DNA of 64,000 nucleotides, taken from Welwitschia mirabilis (Eukaryota > Gnetophyta > Gnetopsida > Welwitschiales). A program made the translations under genes and the position numbers. Positions 24,711 through 35,938 of the stretch are shown one piece after another (within the stretch, counting starts at the first letter, position 1; each line of letters starts with the position of its first letter). The DNA is taken from positions 214,667,914-214,731,913 of the forward strand of contig JBOZIK010000001.1 of NCBI GenBank assembly GCA_051453625.1. Reading direction: 5' to 3'. Under the pieces are notes generated by a model. The model did not search any database, had not been told where the DNA came from, and was given only the letters and a program-made list of their open reading frames with translations.

Positions 24711-25974
24711 TGTAGCAATGTGTATTTATGCAATCATTACATCCTTTAATAAATACTATTAATTATAAATATTTACACAAATACAACACACTTATATAGA
24801 TGGGAGTGGACTTAAATATTGTAATCCATTGAAGGAACTAAGCTCGAAGTTAGAGAATTGATTTTTACAATGTATTTTTGATATTTTGCTTTTATGGTTT
24901 TAATAATGAAAAGTACAATCCAAGAAAAGTAAATACACTATGCAATACAAATGAAAACTACTCTAAATGCAATATCCATCTAACTACCAAATTTCTATTA
25001 CCAAGATCAACCCTATATTACTTAGATTAATTAAGGAAATTATTACTAATTCTAACCAACATAAGCTATCAAGGATGTCAAATAGAATTTGGACACATGT
25101 AATGATTAAGCTATAAAATATAAAATTCAATACAATACAAATCCTAAAATAATGATTTCAATCTTGACAAAGGTTACCCTTGATGACCTATATCAATTAT
25201 GAAATTATCATGAAATCATAACCAATATAAAACTTAAGGGATATGCACATGAACATATATATATATATATATATATACACACACCTAAAAGAAAATTTTC
25301 ATTATTTCTCAAATCAACATTGTATTATAAAGCAGTAACATCTCAATAGAGAAGACATAACCCAACACAAGGGAATATCCCTCTCTGCAACTAATGAATA
25401 GACCTTATGTCCTTTGATCTCTTGTCATGATATTTTTAGGTTTCAAAGAAGATAAAATAAGAGTTGAGGGCAAAAGAGGTATTTATTACAATAAAACATC
25501 CATAGACACATCAGAAATCCTAATAGATCATAGAAAGCACATGAAACATTGCATAAGTTAGATAAAGTTTAGTTCATCGACCAATTTAAGTATCATCTTG
25601 ATGGTTGTCTAGGTGATAGTGAAGATGATGCCATGTCAATAGAGGTTCATATCACCATGCATATTTGGTCTATTTAGTTTCCTAATTATCTTATAGGTGG
25701 TGTCATCCTAACTTATCTTTTAGACAATGGAGGTGATGACAAACTTCTTTAAGTTCATTCATTAAGTTAAATTTTCTTGAATTTTATTAATTCCTCATCA
25801 AAATGTAAAGTATTAGAATTCATTGAAAATACCTTTAAATTTACTAGTACTTGCATGTTTTTGTGATTTCTCCTTATCTCTTAATAATCATTATTTTTTA
25901 GTTAAACCAATTTAAAAGTCCTATAAAACTACTCTAAATACCCCATAAAAAACATAAAATTTTGCATTTCAACA
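24711..25974 (-). repeat. Alpha-family LTR, copy 4 (5' LTR of element D)
   Basis: 1264 bp, ends TGTAGCAATG and GCATTTCAACA on the plus strand. PBS on its left side and no PPT on its right side make it the 5' LTR of a minus-strand element. It includes an (AT)n/(AC)n microsatellite at 25254-25284. The sequence to its right (TGGTGTCACT...) is flanking DNA. Confidence 0.75.
25254..25284. repeat. (AT)n-(AC)n microsatellite
   Basis: About eleven AT units followed by four AC units, lying inside alpha LTR copy 4. The matching place in copy 1 has only 'atatatgtataaaaataa', so the expansion is specific to this copy. Confidence 0.9.
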
Positions 25975-27099
25975 TGGTGTCACTATCAATTATGCTTAGC
26001 ATAATTTCATTTTCTACCACAATGCTCTTGATTACATGTTTATCCTACAGATGAGAGTGTTAAGCTAGATTTTTAATAAAATAGGAATTTTATATACTTA
26101 AACATAAAAAATTAATAAAACCATTATGATGATTAATTAGATATGAAAACAAGGCCTTAATTCCTTAATGGAAATATAAATTTTTGTATATTATCATACT
26201 TCCTAATCAAACTTAATTCCTTAGCAAAAGTATATATCAAAAAATTAGATAACATGGCAAAAATTACAAATCAACTCGATCAAGTATAAAAGAATAAAGG
26301 GATTTTGAAAAACATTTTCTTTAATGTACTCTAAGCAAAAGATAGAGCATGAAAATTAAGTACTTAATTACAAATGATACTCCTCCCAATCAAAATTAAA
26401 CTTTATTCATAAAGTTTAAAAGAGAAAAAAAGTGATCTAAAATAAGCTAGAGAGGAAAATTACTAAAAACAAAATGTGCAATACATGATCAAACTAAAAA
26501 AGATAAATGAAAATTAATGAAAATGAAAGACTAAAAATTAAGGATTAATATTTGATTATAATGTGTCAAAATTTGAAATCTAAACTGTATAACTATGTAA
26601 AACACTAGAAAATGACTAAAAGAGCAAGAAGAATGAGAAGTAAACATGATGATTTTGAAATGAAGAAGTGAATCATGAATTAAAATTAGTTAATTCTATA
26701 AATTTTTAATAAATAATCAAGTGTTGAAAACATAGGATAGATGATGTAAAATGTCTACATAAAAAGGAAATCTATCTATGTACGTTAAGGTAGAGGCATC
26801 AATTATGGAGCTCAGTGGCATCAACCTACTAATATTTATGAATCAAATATAATCGTTTAAGGCCTTAAAACTTAATTAAGGATTTTATAGTTAAAAATAT
26901 AATTAAAATCAAAACCAAATTTACAAAAGTAGAGTTTGATATTAATTTTCTATTAACTTCAAAATACAATAGAACAAAATAAAATACAAGTGTAATTTAG
27001 TTATTACAACTAAAACATGTAGGTGAAAAAGAGTAAAAGAGTAAAAAGTAAAAGAAATTTAGCCCAAAATTATTATATGAGAGGTTAACCTTTCTAACA
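25975..27099. other. AT-rich flank, nothing recognised
   Basis: No domain, LTR boundary, PBS or PPT is visible. It lies between element D and element A, both minus strand. It may be the host sequence or internal sequence of A into which D inserted; neither can be shown. Confidence 0.45.
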
Positions 27100-27369
27100 T
27101 TTCATCAATTTCTTCTTATTAACTTCAAAATTCAAGTCCTTTAAGATTTAAGGACTTCTTCTAAAAAGGTATTACTTGAAGTAGNNNNNNNNNNNNNNNN
27201 NNNNNNNNNNNNNNNNNNNNNNNNNNNNNNNNNNNNNNNNNNNNNNNNNNNNNNNNNNNNNNNNNNNNNNNNNNNNNNNNNNNNTTTCATCAATTTCTTC
27301 TTATTAACTTCAAAATTCAAGTCCTTTAAGATTTAAGAACTTCTTCTAAAAAGGTATTACTTGAAGTAG
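27100..27369 (+). repeat. 85-bp direct repeat flanking a 100-N gap
   Basis: 27100-27184 and 27285-27369 are the same 85 bases with one mismatch (aagg against aaga), one copy ending and the other starting exactly at the gap edges. This is the pattern of two overlapping contig ends that were not merged. A real tandem duplication broken exactly at both unit ends is much less likely. Confidence 0.85.
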
Positions 27370-27475
27370 TTGAAGAATGTCTATGGGTAGTGGAAAGAGA
27401 ATAAAAAAAAATATGGAGAAGAAGGGGTATAATACGTTTTAGTAATCTAATCCTTACCATTTCTTCATGTAGTGA

Positions 27476-28130
27476 GTGAAGAGTAGGGACAAAAATAAGC
27501 TTGAGAAGAAGGAGTATTTTGCAGATATTCTTCTTCTTCTTCTTCTTAAATTTTTTAAATACCCCTTGGAATCCAATCCTTATACTTATAGTACTAGATT
27601 GGGTAATCTTTTTAAGGGTAGTAATCTTAATAAAGGTTTGATTCCATTACTTAAAGTCTATGATGTAATTTAAGGCATTATAGATTAAGTCTAAATTTAG
27701 AAAAGAAAAGGGAACATTACTCTTCCCGTCCATATTACTGACTATGATCATAAAGAGACATTTGTTAATATCAAAGGATTTAATATGTTGAATAATCCTA
27801 ATCATATCAAGGTGACTACTATAGAAATCTCTTACATGAGATATGAGTAAAACATTTTAAATGATAGACCTAAAAAGTACAATTTTGTTATTATAGAGGT
27901 ATTTATAAGGTAGGACTCCTTCTCTATTTGGTGCATATTCAATATTAAGTGCAACATGATAATATCTAAGTGATTTGATAAGAATATAAGGCAAACTGTT
28001 ATGATGCTTAACTCTTAAAAATGCTTTTACATAATTAAGGGAATGATGATGAAAGTTTTTTAAATAAATAAATGACTTATCTAAGGGTTATCTTCATTAA
28101 TTATTACATTCTTGTAAAACTCTAAAATGG
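27476..28130 (+). pseudogene. Unrecognised plus-strand coding-like stretch
   Basis: I do not recognise this. A 65-codon open frame (27476-27673), containing a (TTC)n run at 27529-27547 that codes Leu repeats, ends in KGLIPLLKVYDVI. A second stretch after a few stops reads LPVHITDYDHKETFVNIKG (27722-27780) and continues to VTTIEISYMRYE, then NDRPKKYNFVIIEVFIR (27855-27910). The amino-acid make-up and long spacing between stops look more coding-like than the surrounding DNA. No retrotransposon domain that I know fits. It could be a fragment of a captured gene, a virus-like element or chance; a translated search would decide. Confidence 0.3.
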
Positions 28131-30249
28131 CTTTTTAGAAGTATTAGCTATAATCCTTCTTAGAAAATAATTTCAATTCCTTTCTTGAATTTTATTAAGT
28201 TAGAAAGATGTAAACAAAGTAAGGAATGATGTAAAGATGTCTTCTTCCAAAAAGGTTTCTATTCTTCCACTCATGGTGATTGGAAATGATAAAATAGAAG
28301 AAAGAAAAAGAAATGGAGATTAAAAAAATGAAAATGGAGGTTAATAAAGTAAAAAATAGAATGAAAGAAGAACATATACGTTTTAAATATCAAAACTGCC
28401 TACTAATGAACTATAAACTAGAAAGAAGTTAAAACAGCACCATAAGAAAAATTTAAAGGGACAGTAAAAAGGAATAGATAATGGCACTAGTGAGGGAAGA
28501 TAACGATGCTAGAAAAATGTGGAGATGTGGTTTAGGCAAGCTTGAGAAGCTTTACAACATTGTGGAGGTCACAAAAACAATGAGTATGTAATGAAAATGG
28601 CTAAAAAATCATTGTTTTTTATAGAAAGTAAATGAAATGAGGATTGTTAAATGAATATATTTTATTAATAATTTAGATCAAATTTATCTTAGATCTAGAC
28701 AAAGATATAGGGACCAAATCATAGAAAACATAATGTCTTTATTAGTGTTCTTCTTTATAGAAGGAAAATCAAAGTATTATGGCATGAAATGGATGATAAA
28801 AGTAAATGAAAATGTGATGAAATGAATAAATGATTCATTAATACAATGCTAGCAAGCATCTATAACCTTGATGTAGATAAATGTATTAAAAATGAATGAT
28901 TAGAGCTACATTATCAATAGGCATTCATAACCTCAATCTAGTTAACTAAACCTAATAGAAATAATCATAAGGATATATATATATATATATAGGNNNATTA
29001 TCCTAATAGAGAAATGTTCTTATCCCCATGAATGCTTTTAAAAAAAAAGCATGAAAGAATAACATTAATTGTTTTCCTTGATTTTAAATTAAAGATCTCT
29101 AAATGCTTCCAAATCCTAATAAAGAACTCAAAATTAAAATGACTAGCTAATGAAAAAGGGAAAAAAAAATAAAATTTCAACTATTCTTTGAAAAGGTAAA
29201 AGATGTCTTTATTCATGGATTAAAGAAATGATTATTAACTAAGATTAATGAGTNNNNNNNNNNNNNNNNNNNNNNNNNNNNNNNNNNNNNNNNNNNNNNN
29301 NNNNNNNNNNNNNNNNNNNNNNNNNNNNNNNNNNNNNNNNNNNNNNNNNNNNNNNNNNNNNNNNNNNNNNNNNNNNNNNNNNNNNNNNNNNNNNNNNNNN
29401 NNNNNNNNNNNNNNNNNNNNNNNNNNNNNNNNNNNNNNNNNNNNNNNNNNNNNNNNNNNNNNNNNNNNNNNNNNNNNNNNNNNNNNNNNNNNNNNNNNNN
29501 NNNNNNNNNNNNNNNNNNNNNNNNNNNNNNNNNNNNNNNNNNNNNNNNNNNNNNNNNNNNNNNNNNNNNNNNNNNNNNNNNNNNNNNNNNNNNNNNNNNN
29601 NNNNNNNNNNNNNNNNNNNNNNNNNNNNNNNNNNNNNNNNNNNNNNNNNNNNNNNNNNNNNNNNNNNNNNNNNNNNNNNNNNNNNNNNNNNNNNNNNNNN
29701 NNNNNNNNNNNNNNNNNNNNNNNNNNNNNNNNNNNNNNNNNNNNNNNNNNNNNNNNNNNNNNNNNNNNNNNNNNNNNNNNNNNNNNNNNNNNNNNNNNNN
29801 NNNNNNNNNNNNNNNNNNNNNNNNNNNNNNNNNNNNNNNNNNNNNNNNNNNNNNNNNNNNNNNNNNNNNNNNNNNNNNNNNNNNNNNNNNNNNNNNNNNN
29901 NNNNNNNNNNNNNNNNNNNNNNNNNNNNNNNNNNNNNNNNNNNNNNNNNNNNNNNNNNNNNNNNNNNNNNNNNNNNNNNNNNNNNTAACTTCATAAAGTA
30001 AAACATTAGTCAAGTTAAAAATGTTCAAGTAATAAACATAATGTTTACCAAAAGAATTGGCTAAGAAATAATTGAGATAATGGTAGGACGAAAATCTAAG
30101 ATAAGTTCTTCTATCATGTTCAAGGTTTAATTGATAGATATTTCAATGATCTTTAACCTTTTATACATTAACTTCTAAATTTCCCAAGTGTTTAGGTTGG
30201 AGGTTTTAACTAAGCCATTTTAAGATGTACTTTTTATAAAAGATAAGGA
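28131..30249. other. AT-rich region with gaps, nothing recognised
   Basis: Contains an (AT)n microsatellite at 28973-28991 ending near a 3-N gap, a 732-N gap (29254-29985), and a short imperfect direct repeat ('gcatctataacctt' near 28856 and 'gcattcataacctc' near 28921). A slightly more GC-rich segment at 28478-28590 has a 36-codon open frame (MALVREDNDARKMWRC...) without recognisable relatives. Confidence 0.4.
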
Positions 30250-30559
30250 CCTAATCATTAACAGGTTTAACTAGTTATGTAAAATGTGCACTCAAGTATT
30301 ATATTTTTTAGAAAAATAGGGGAAAATCAAATAGAAACTAATTGATAGAACGTAAAAAACTATACAATCATTTTGAAGTAAAATCAATTGGAGGAAAAGA
30401 GAGTAAAATGATAAAACTTTGATAGCACAAATTTCGAAATCCAGATAAGAGATAACGAAGTAATAAATTTAATTGGAAAATAATCTCTTATTAAAACATT
30501 ATAAATCATGAGTATTATATAATTCATTCAAGGTACTACTCAAAGAATGAATCCAAGAA

Positions 30560-32250
30560 TTTTTTAAGGGATTTTGATAATGTTTAATAAGATTGAGAAG
30601 CTCCTTAAGATTTAACTTTAAGCATGGATTATCATCAAGAAGATAAGGTTTACCCTAATTTAAAATTCCAAGATATTTCAATTCTAACTTTTGAAAAGGA
30701 TAATCATTAAAAGCACAAGTTAAAGTTGACTTGATAGAAAAATAAAGAATATTAATTTGAGGATCAAATGGATTTTTGAAATGAAGAGGTTGAGAAATAG
30801 GAGAAATAGACTCTTCAAAATTATGAGTTTTTTGAAAGNNNNNNNNNNNNNNNNNNNNNNNNNNNNNNNNNNNNNNNNNNNNNNNNNNNNNNNNNNNNNN
30901 NNNNNNNNNNNNNNNNNNNNNNNNNNNNNNNNNNNNNNAGAAAAATAAAGAATATTAATTTGAGGATAAAATGGATTTTTGAAATGAAGAGGTTGAGAAA
31001 TAGGAGAAATAGACTCTTCAAAATTATGAGTTTTTTGAAAGTCAAAGAAAGAAACATTCCCTTTATAATTATATAAAGGTTCAATTAGAAGATATGGAGG
31101 AGGGTTATCATTATAAAGATCATAAGGTAATATGAAATTTAAAGTAGAAGTTAAATGAAGGATGTGATCTAAAGTTGTATATGAAGGAATTGGTAGAAAG
31201 GATGTAGAAGTATGGGTAGAATGAATAAGTCTATCCTCTATGAAGTTTGAATAAATATTTATGGATCCTTTATTGTGGTCAGATTATTTACTTATCTTTA
31301 TCATTATTTTATTGGGTTATTTCTTCACTTTTCTCATCATTGTTTATGACTATATCTTGCTTCTTATTTTGAATATTTATTTTCTTCTCTAAATTATTGG
31401 ATTCATTTAAAATATTTTCAAGAAAAATAATAGCATCATATTCATCATTGATTGAAAAATTTTCAGATTCTTCATGAATGGATTCCTTGTCTAGATTATT
31501 TAGCAGTAAATGGATGGCAGGGACATAATCTAATACCTTAATATCATCATCTAATAAATGGTTATCCTCACCCTTATTGTTAAAATATTGATTTGCATTA
31601 TTATTATCTCCCCTTTTCTCATCTCCTAAAGAGTAGGATTTAAAGCTTAATCTAAAATTTCATCTTCTATTTAAAAGTAAGGATCATTATCATTTGTCTT
31701 TAAGTTTCCATTTTCCTCAAGGTATGATATAGTAGGATAGGTTTGAGAATGTTGTGTTGTAAAAGAACCTTGAATTTGAAATACTATTTTTTGCAAGATT
31801 TTAATAAATTTTCAAGGTTCTTGTTAGTCTTTTCTTGGTTGTTATGTATTTAATCAATTATTTCTTTTAATTGATTATTTTCTTCCTCATATGGGATATG
31901 GTTATTCTACATTGTAATACATGGGAGATGGTTAGGATTGATAACAATGTTTGTGGAAAGTTTGTTTAAATGAGGTGAAATCCCTAAAATTTGGAGAATC
32001 TTCATTGTTATTTCTATATGAGGTTGAAAAAAAGAGGGAAAAGAATAAGAGGGTTGAAAAGAGGAAAGGGCCTAATTCCTACTCTCAACATCATTTTGTG
32101 TTGTTCTCCCTCTTTCTTAAAAAAATTCTCAAAGTTTTTTCTTACTATTGTCCTCAAAATTTTTAAGTTTCTTCTCCTTTTGAAAATAATTTCCCTAATG
32201 ATCCTTCTATTACTATTCATTAAAGCAATTGAGAAGAATGGAACAAGACA
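30560..32250 (-). pseudogene. Domain-X reading frame of element A
   Basis: A decayed frame of roughly 550 codons of unknown function. From its start: a basic segment beginning MNSNRRIIREIIFKRR (32220 leftwards); a Gln/Asn/Lys-rich probable coiled coil (YEEENNQLKEII, NNQEKTNKNLENLL; 31800-31900); a DEILD box near 31660; an acidic part (LLDDDIKVLDYVPAIHLLL, 31505-31560); a Pro/Tyr-rich part (LYNDNPPPYLLIEPLYNYKG, 31055-31115); and domain X itself, PLHFKNPFDPQINILYFS, then KLELKYLGIL, a stop, then GKPYLLDDNPCLKLNLKELL (30590-30790). The frame shows only occasional stops across hundreds of bases. The 100-N gap at 30839-30938 lies inside it. Parts are shared with 51840-52598 and 20560-20880. Confidence 0.5.
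30736..31041 (-). repeat. 103-bp direct repeat flanking a 100-N gap
   Basis: 30736-30838 and 30939-31041 are the same 103 bases with one mismatch, meeting the gap exactly at both edges. As at 27100-27369, this is best read as an unmerged contig overlap, so the domain-X frame is probably continuous once one copy and the N run are removed. Confidence 0.85.
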
Positions 32251-32781
32251 ATTTTACTTTAAGCTGGTAAAGAAGACAAGTACATAATGAAGATTAAGTT
32301 TTTTCTCTCTCTTTATTTTTTATTTTTTATGAAAATTATTAATTATTGACACTCAAAAGATGTGTAATGGCTATTGTTTTAATTATTATGAAAATAGCTA
32401 ACAAAATGACTATAGAAAAAATAGAAAATTACAGAATAGAAGAACAAATTACAAAAATAAAAAAAGGCCATTATCATCCTAGGTGTCATAGGGTTCACAG
32501 TGGAAACAACATATTATTATGTTATAAAAACTAGAAATATAAAACCTATAAAAAATTAGAGAAAAAGATAAATCCGAAAATCTAAATTATCATACTCAAT
32601 GTCATGGAGATGATAGAGGGAATGACAGTACTTATCAAAAACATGAAAAATAAAATTTATATAAATAAACCTACTAAACTATAATAAAAATATAATACTA
32701 CTTCAAATAAATAACCTGAACTAAATTCAAATTCAATGTACTTATTTAAATATTCATAATCCTCTAGCTCCTTATGGCCTT

Positions 32782-32800
32782 CCCTGATGATGGTGCTAAA
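32782..32800 (-). other. Primer-binding site of element A
   Basis: Minus strand TTTAGCACCATCATCAGGG, followed by AAGGCC, directly inside the LTR end at 32802. It matches TTTGGCGCCGTTGCCGGGG at 14 of 19 positions, and four of the five changes are C-to-T or G-to-A. Confidence 0.7.
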
Positions 32801-32801
32801 A

Positions 32802-35800
32802 TGTTATAGTGTGAATTATGCAATTCTTAAGTTCTTTAGGTAAAACTTATAAATCACAATGATTGAAAAAAACACATAGTAGTATAGATAAGAGTTAACT
32901 CAAATGTTGTAATCCATTTAAGGCACTAGGCTATTAGTTACAAAATTAATTTCCAAAAGTATTTTTAATCTTTTCTATTTTAGTAAATAAAAGTAGACAA
33001 ATATGATAATACAATGCAATGATGAATAAGGATGAAATGCAAGGGATGAAAATGAAAAAAAGATGGATTCTATTTGGATTCTATTTCTTCTGTCATAAGA
33101 ACTATTTTTGTATAACTTAAATTAACTAGAAAGAGTTCTACTACGTATTCCTAGCTAACAAAAACTACAAGAATTGCTAAATAAAATATGGATAATGCAA
33201 TATGGAATGGAAATGAAATAGTAATGCAAATCCTAACTAATAAGATCAACCTTCATAAAGGTTACCTTATGATCTAAATAAATTACAAAACTATCACTAT
33301 TGTTATGTGAATTTATGCAATCTTAAAATCCTTTTAGGTAAACTTATAAAGTTCATCCGAATGTCGTAATCCCAATGAAAGCACTAGGCTTAAAGTTAGA
33401 GAATTTATTTTCAAAGGTATTTTTAGTGTTTTATCTTTTAATAACTAAAAGTAAATAATAAATTAAATGNNNNNNNNNNNNNNNNNNNNNNNNNNNNNNN
33501 NNNNNNNNNNNNNNNNNNNNNNNNNNNNNNNNNNNNNNNNNNNNNNNNNNNNNNNNNNNNNNNNNNNNNNNNNNNNNNNNNNNNNNNNNNNNNNNNNNNN
33601 NNNNNNNNNNNNNNNNNNNNNNNNNNNNNNNNNNNNNNNNNNNNNNNNNNNNNNNNNNNNNNNNNNNNNNNNNNNNNNNNNNNNNNNNNNNNNNNNNNNN
33701 NNNNNNNNNNNNNNNNNNNNNNNNNNNNNNNNNNNNNNNNNNNNNNNNNNNNNNNNNNNNNNNNNNNNNNNNNNNNNNNNNNNNNNNNNNNNNNNNNNNN
33801 NNNNNNNNNNNNNNNNNNNNNNNNNNNNNNNNNNNNNNNNNNNNNNNNNNNNNNNNNNNNNNNNNNNNNNNNNNNNNNNNNNNNNNNNNNNNNNNNNNNN
33901 NNNNNNNNNNNNNNNNNNNNNNNNNNNNNNNNNNNNNNNNNNNNNNNNNNNNNNNNNNNNNNNNNNNNNNNNNNNNNNNNNNNNNNNNNNNNNNNNNNNN
34001 NNNNNNNNNNNNNNNNNNNNNNNNNNNNNNNNNNNNNNNNNNNNNNNNNNNNNNNNNNNNNNNNNNNNNNNNNNNNNNNNNNNNNNNNNNNNNNNNNNNN
34101 NNNNNNNNNNNNNNNNNNNNNNNNNNNNNNNNNNNNNNNNNNNNNNNNNNNNNNNNNNNNNNNNNNNNNNNNNNNNNNNNNNNNNNNNNNNNNNNNNNNN
34201 NNNNNNNNNNNNNNNNNNNNATAAGGGACGTAAATTGAATTAGAATGAAAAGAGAAATTATATTAATTTATAGAAATTTACATCCACTTACAATAAAATA
34301 ACATCACCTCAATGGAATAGACTCAACCTAACACTAAGAAAACTCCTTTTTGTATCTACTAGATGGATCTCTTATCCTTCAATCTTCTATCACAAGCATA
34401 TTAGGTATAAAACATAAATTGAAAGTGAGGACAAGAGGGGGTATTTGTAGTTTTACATTAAAAGTTCTAGAAACATAACCCTAAAAGTTAGAGAGAAAAC
34501 CTTAGTAGCTCAAATGGGGCTTATAACCCCATTAAAATATAATTCAGTCTTGTATATATAAAACGGTTATCGTCCTAACTGTCATGGATATGTCACTGGG
34601 AATAATACCCTTTAATAATATATAATTAATTACCTTTTGGCTTTGCAATTGGCCCTGCAGCTAGCTCTAAACATGTCATCATCCCTTATGTCATGAGAAA
34701 GACAATGGGGATGAAACCTCCCCTAAAAAGGTGCTTTATTAACTCTAGGCTCTAGTTTAAATTGCTATTATACTAGGTCAATATAGTATTATTTTCTTCT
34801 ATCGTGGGAGTGACAGTGGGAATGACACCCTTTCAAAGCTCGTTAGGTAAAGCAAATCAGCCTTCTTTCATCATTAATATTCCTCTAACATATAGGTACT
34901 AGAACATGCCTAAAATGCCTCTAATTATGTCAAGAATTATGTGTTTTTATGATCACCCTATTAACTTTCCATAAATATCAAAATTACATCCAAACCTATA
35001 TAATTATCCTATAAAATCATTCCAAATACACCATTAAATTCCTATAAATTGGCATCGTAAAAATCATTAAACTATAATCAACTTAAAACATAAGGGACAT
35101 AAACATAATTATAGTAAAAAGAATACTTAAATTCATTATGAAACTTTTACATCCACTTATAACAAAGTAGCAGAACCTTAGTGGAGAATACTCAGCCTAA
35201 CACTAAGGTAAACATCTTTTTGTAGCTATTGGATGGACCTCTTGTTCTTTAATCTTTCATCATAATAACATAATGTACAAATGATGAATCAGAAATAAGG
35301 ACAAGGTAGGTATTTATAGATTTACATTAGAGGTTCTAGAACTATAACCCTAGAAGTTAAAAAAGAAACCCTAACTACCCAAGTGATTTACATGATCTCA
35401 TTACAAGATAATTTAGTCTCATTTATAAAAAATATTTTTTGTCTTAACTATTATGGGGATGACACCAGGAATATATCCTAATAATAATAGATAATTCATC
35501 AACCTCTGGCTCTGTAATTGGCCTCATAGTTAGCTCCAAACACATCATTGTTCCTTATATCATGGGTATGACATTGGTAATAACATCTCATTAGAAAGGG
35601 TGCTTATTAACTCTAATCTCTAGTCCAAGTTATTATTGCAATAGGCTAATATAATGTTGTTATTCTGTCTATCATGGGAATAATAGTGGAGTGATATCTT
35701 TCCAAAGCTTTCCAGCTAAAGCAAATCAGCCTTCTTCATCATTAATCTTTCTCCAATATAATAAGTACCAGAACATGCCTGAAATGCCTCTAGATATGCT

Positions 35801-35938
35801 AATAATTATATGTTTTCATGATCATTCCATTGACTCTCTATAATCATTAGAATTGCATCTAAATCTATATAATTATCTTGTAAAAGTACTCCAAATACAC
35901 CATTAAATTTCTACAAATTAGCATTGCAACACTAATAA
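32802..35938 (-). repeat. Alpha-family LTR, copy 5 (5' LTR of element A), interrupted
   Basis: The first half is 32802-33300 and the second half about 35061-35938, ending GCATTGCAACA. Together they make about 1.38 kb and cover the alpha LTR once. Between them lies another alpha LTR. The break is at the place corresponding to 'attatcatgaaatcataacc' in copy 4. To the right the LTR abuts the coding sequence of element E, so element A is younger than E. Confidence 0.7.
33301..35060 (-). repeat. Alpha-family LTR, copy 6, nested inside copy 5
   Basis: Starts TGTTATGTGAATTTATGC at 33301 and ends near GGCATCGTAA at 35060, with a 751-N gap at 33470-34220. It repeats the order of alpha LTR landmarks a second time between the two halves of copy 5. 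No PBS, PPT or coding sequence is seen inside, so it is most simply a solo LTR. The gap is larger than the roughly 350 bp expected to be missing. A clear target duplication is not visible. Confidence 0.6.

Larger units (their letters stand above)
16683..25974 (-). mobile_element. Gypsy-type element D without visible RT or integrase
   Basis: Read on the minus strand the element runs: 5' LTR (24711-25974), PBS, gag with zinc knuckle, linker, aspartic protease, conserved unknown domain X, long non-coding 3' region, PPT, 3' LTR (to 17369). The internal part is about 7.3 kb. Between the protease and the PPT I find no RT, RNase H or integrase motif. Two gaps (19430-20140, 711 N; 22164-22842, 679 N) are too short as sized to hold a complete pol. 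This architecture resembles non-autonomous plant elements that keep gag (the TR-GAG type). The pairing of these two LTRs is inferred from shared family, orientation, PBS and PPT; no target duplication was found. Confidence 0.65.
30250..35938 (-). mobile_element. LTR element A (domain-X carrying), 3' end undefined
   Basis: Minus-strand order: 5' LTR (32802-35938, interrupted), PBS (32782-32800), leader, then a broken reading frame ending in domain X. It has the same LTR family as element D but shows neither canonical gag nor protease between PBS and domain X. No PPT or 3' LTR could be found to the left, so the element is truncated, or its 3' part was displaced by element D or lost in the 732-N gap. 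Confidence 0.55.

Noticed and set aside
25964-25990. 3' LTR/PPT boundary of element A at the right end of alpha LTR copy 4
   Set aside because: The sequence after the LTR end is TGGTGTCACTATC; no purine run on the minus strand is present, so copy 4 is not a 3' LTR.
27476-28130. Movement-protein or other pararetrovirus origin for the unrecognised plus-strand stretch
   Set aside because: A loose resemblance in the spacing of hydrophobic residues was all I could see. No RT, coat-protein or protease motif of that virus family lies nearby, so the claim is not supported.
31951-32287. Two plus-strand open frames of 71 and 98 codons
   Set aside because: They lie antisense to the start of the domain-X frame of element A, have no recognisable motif, and their Lys/Phe-rich make-up mirrors the opposite strand.
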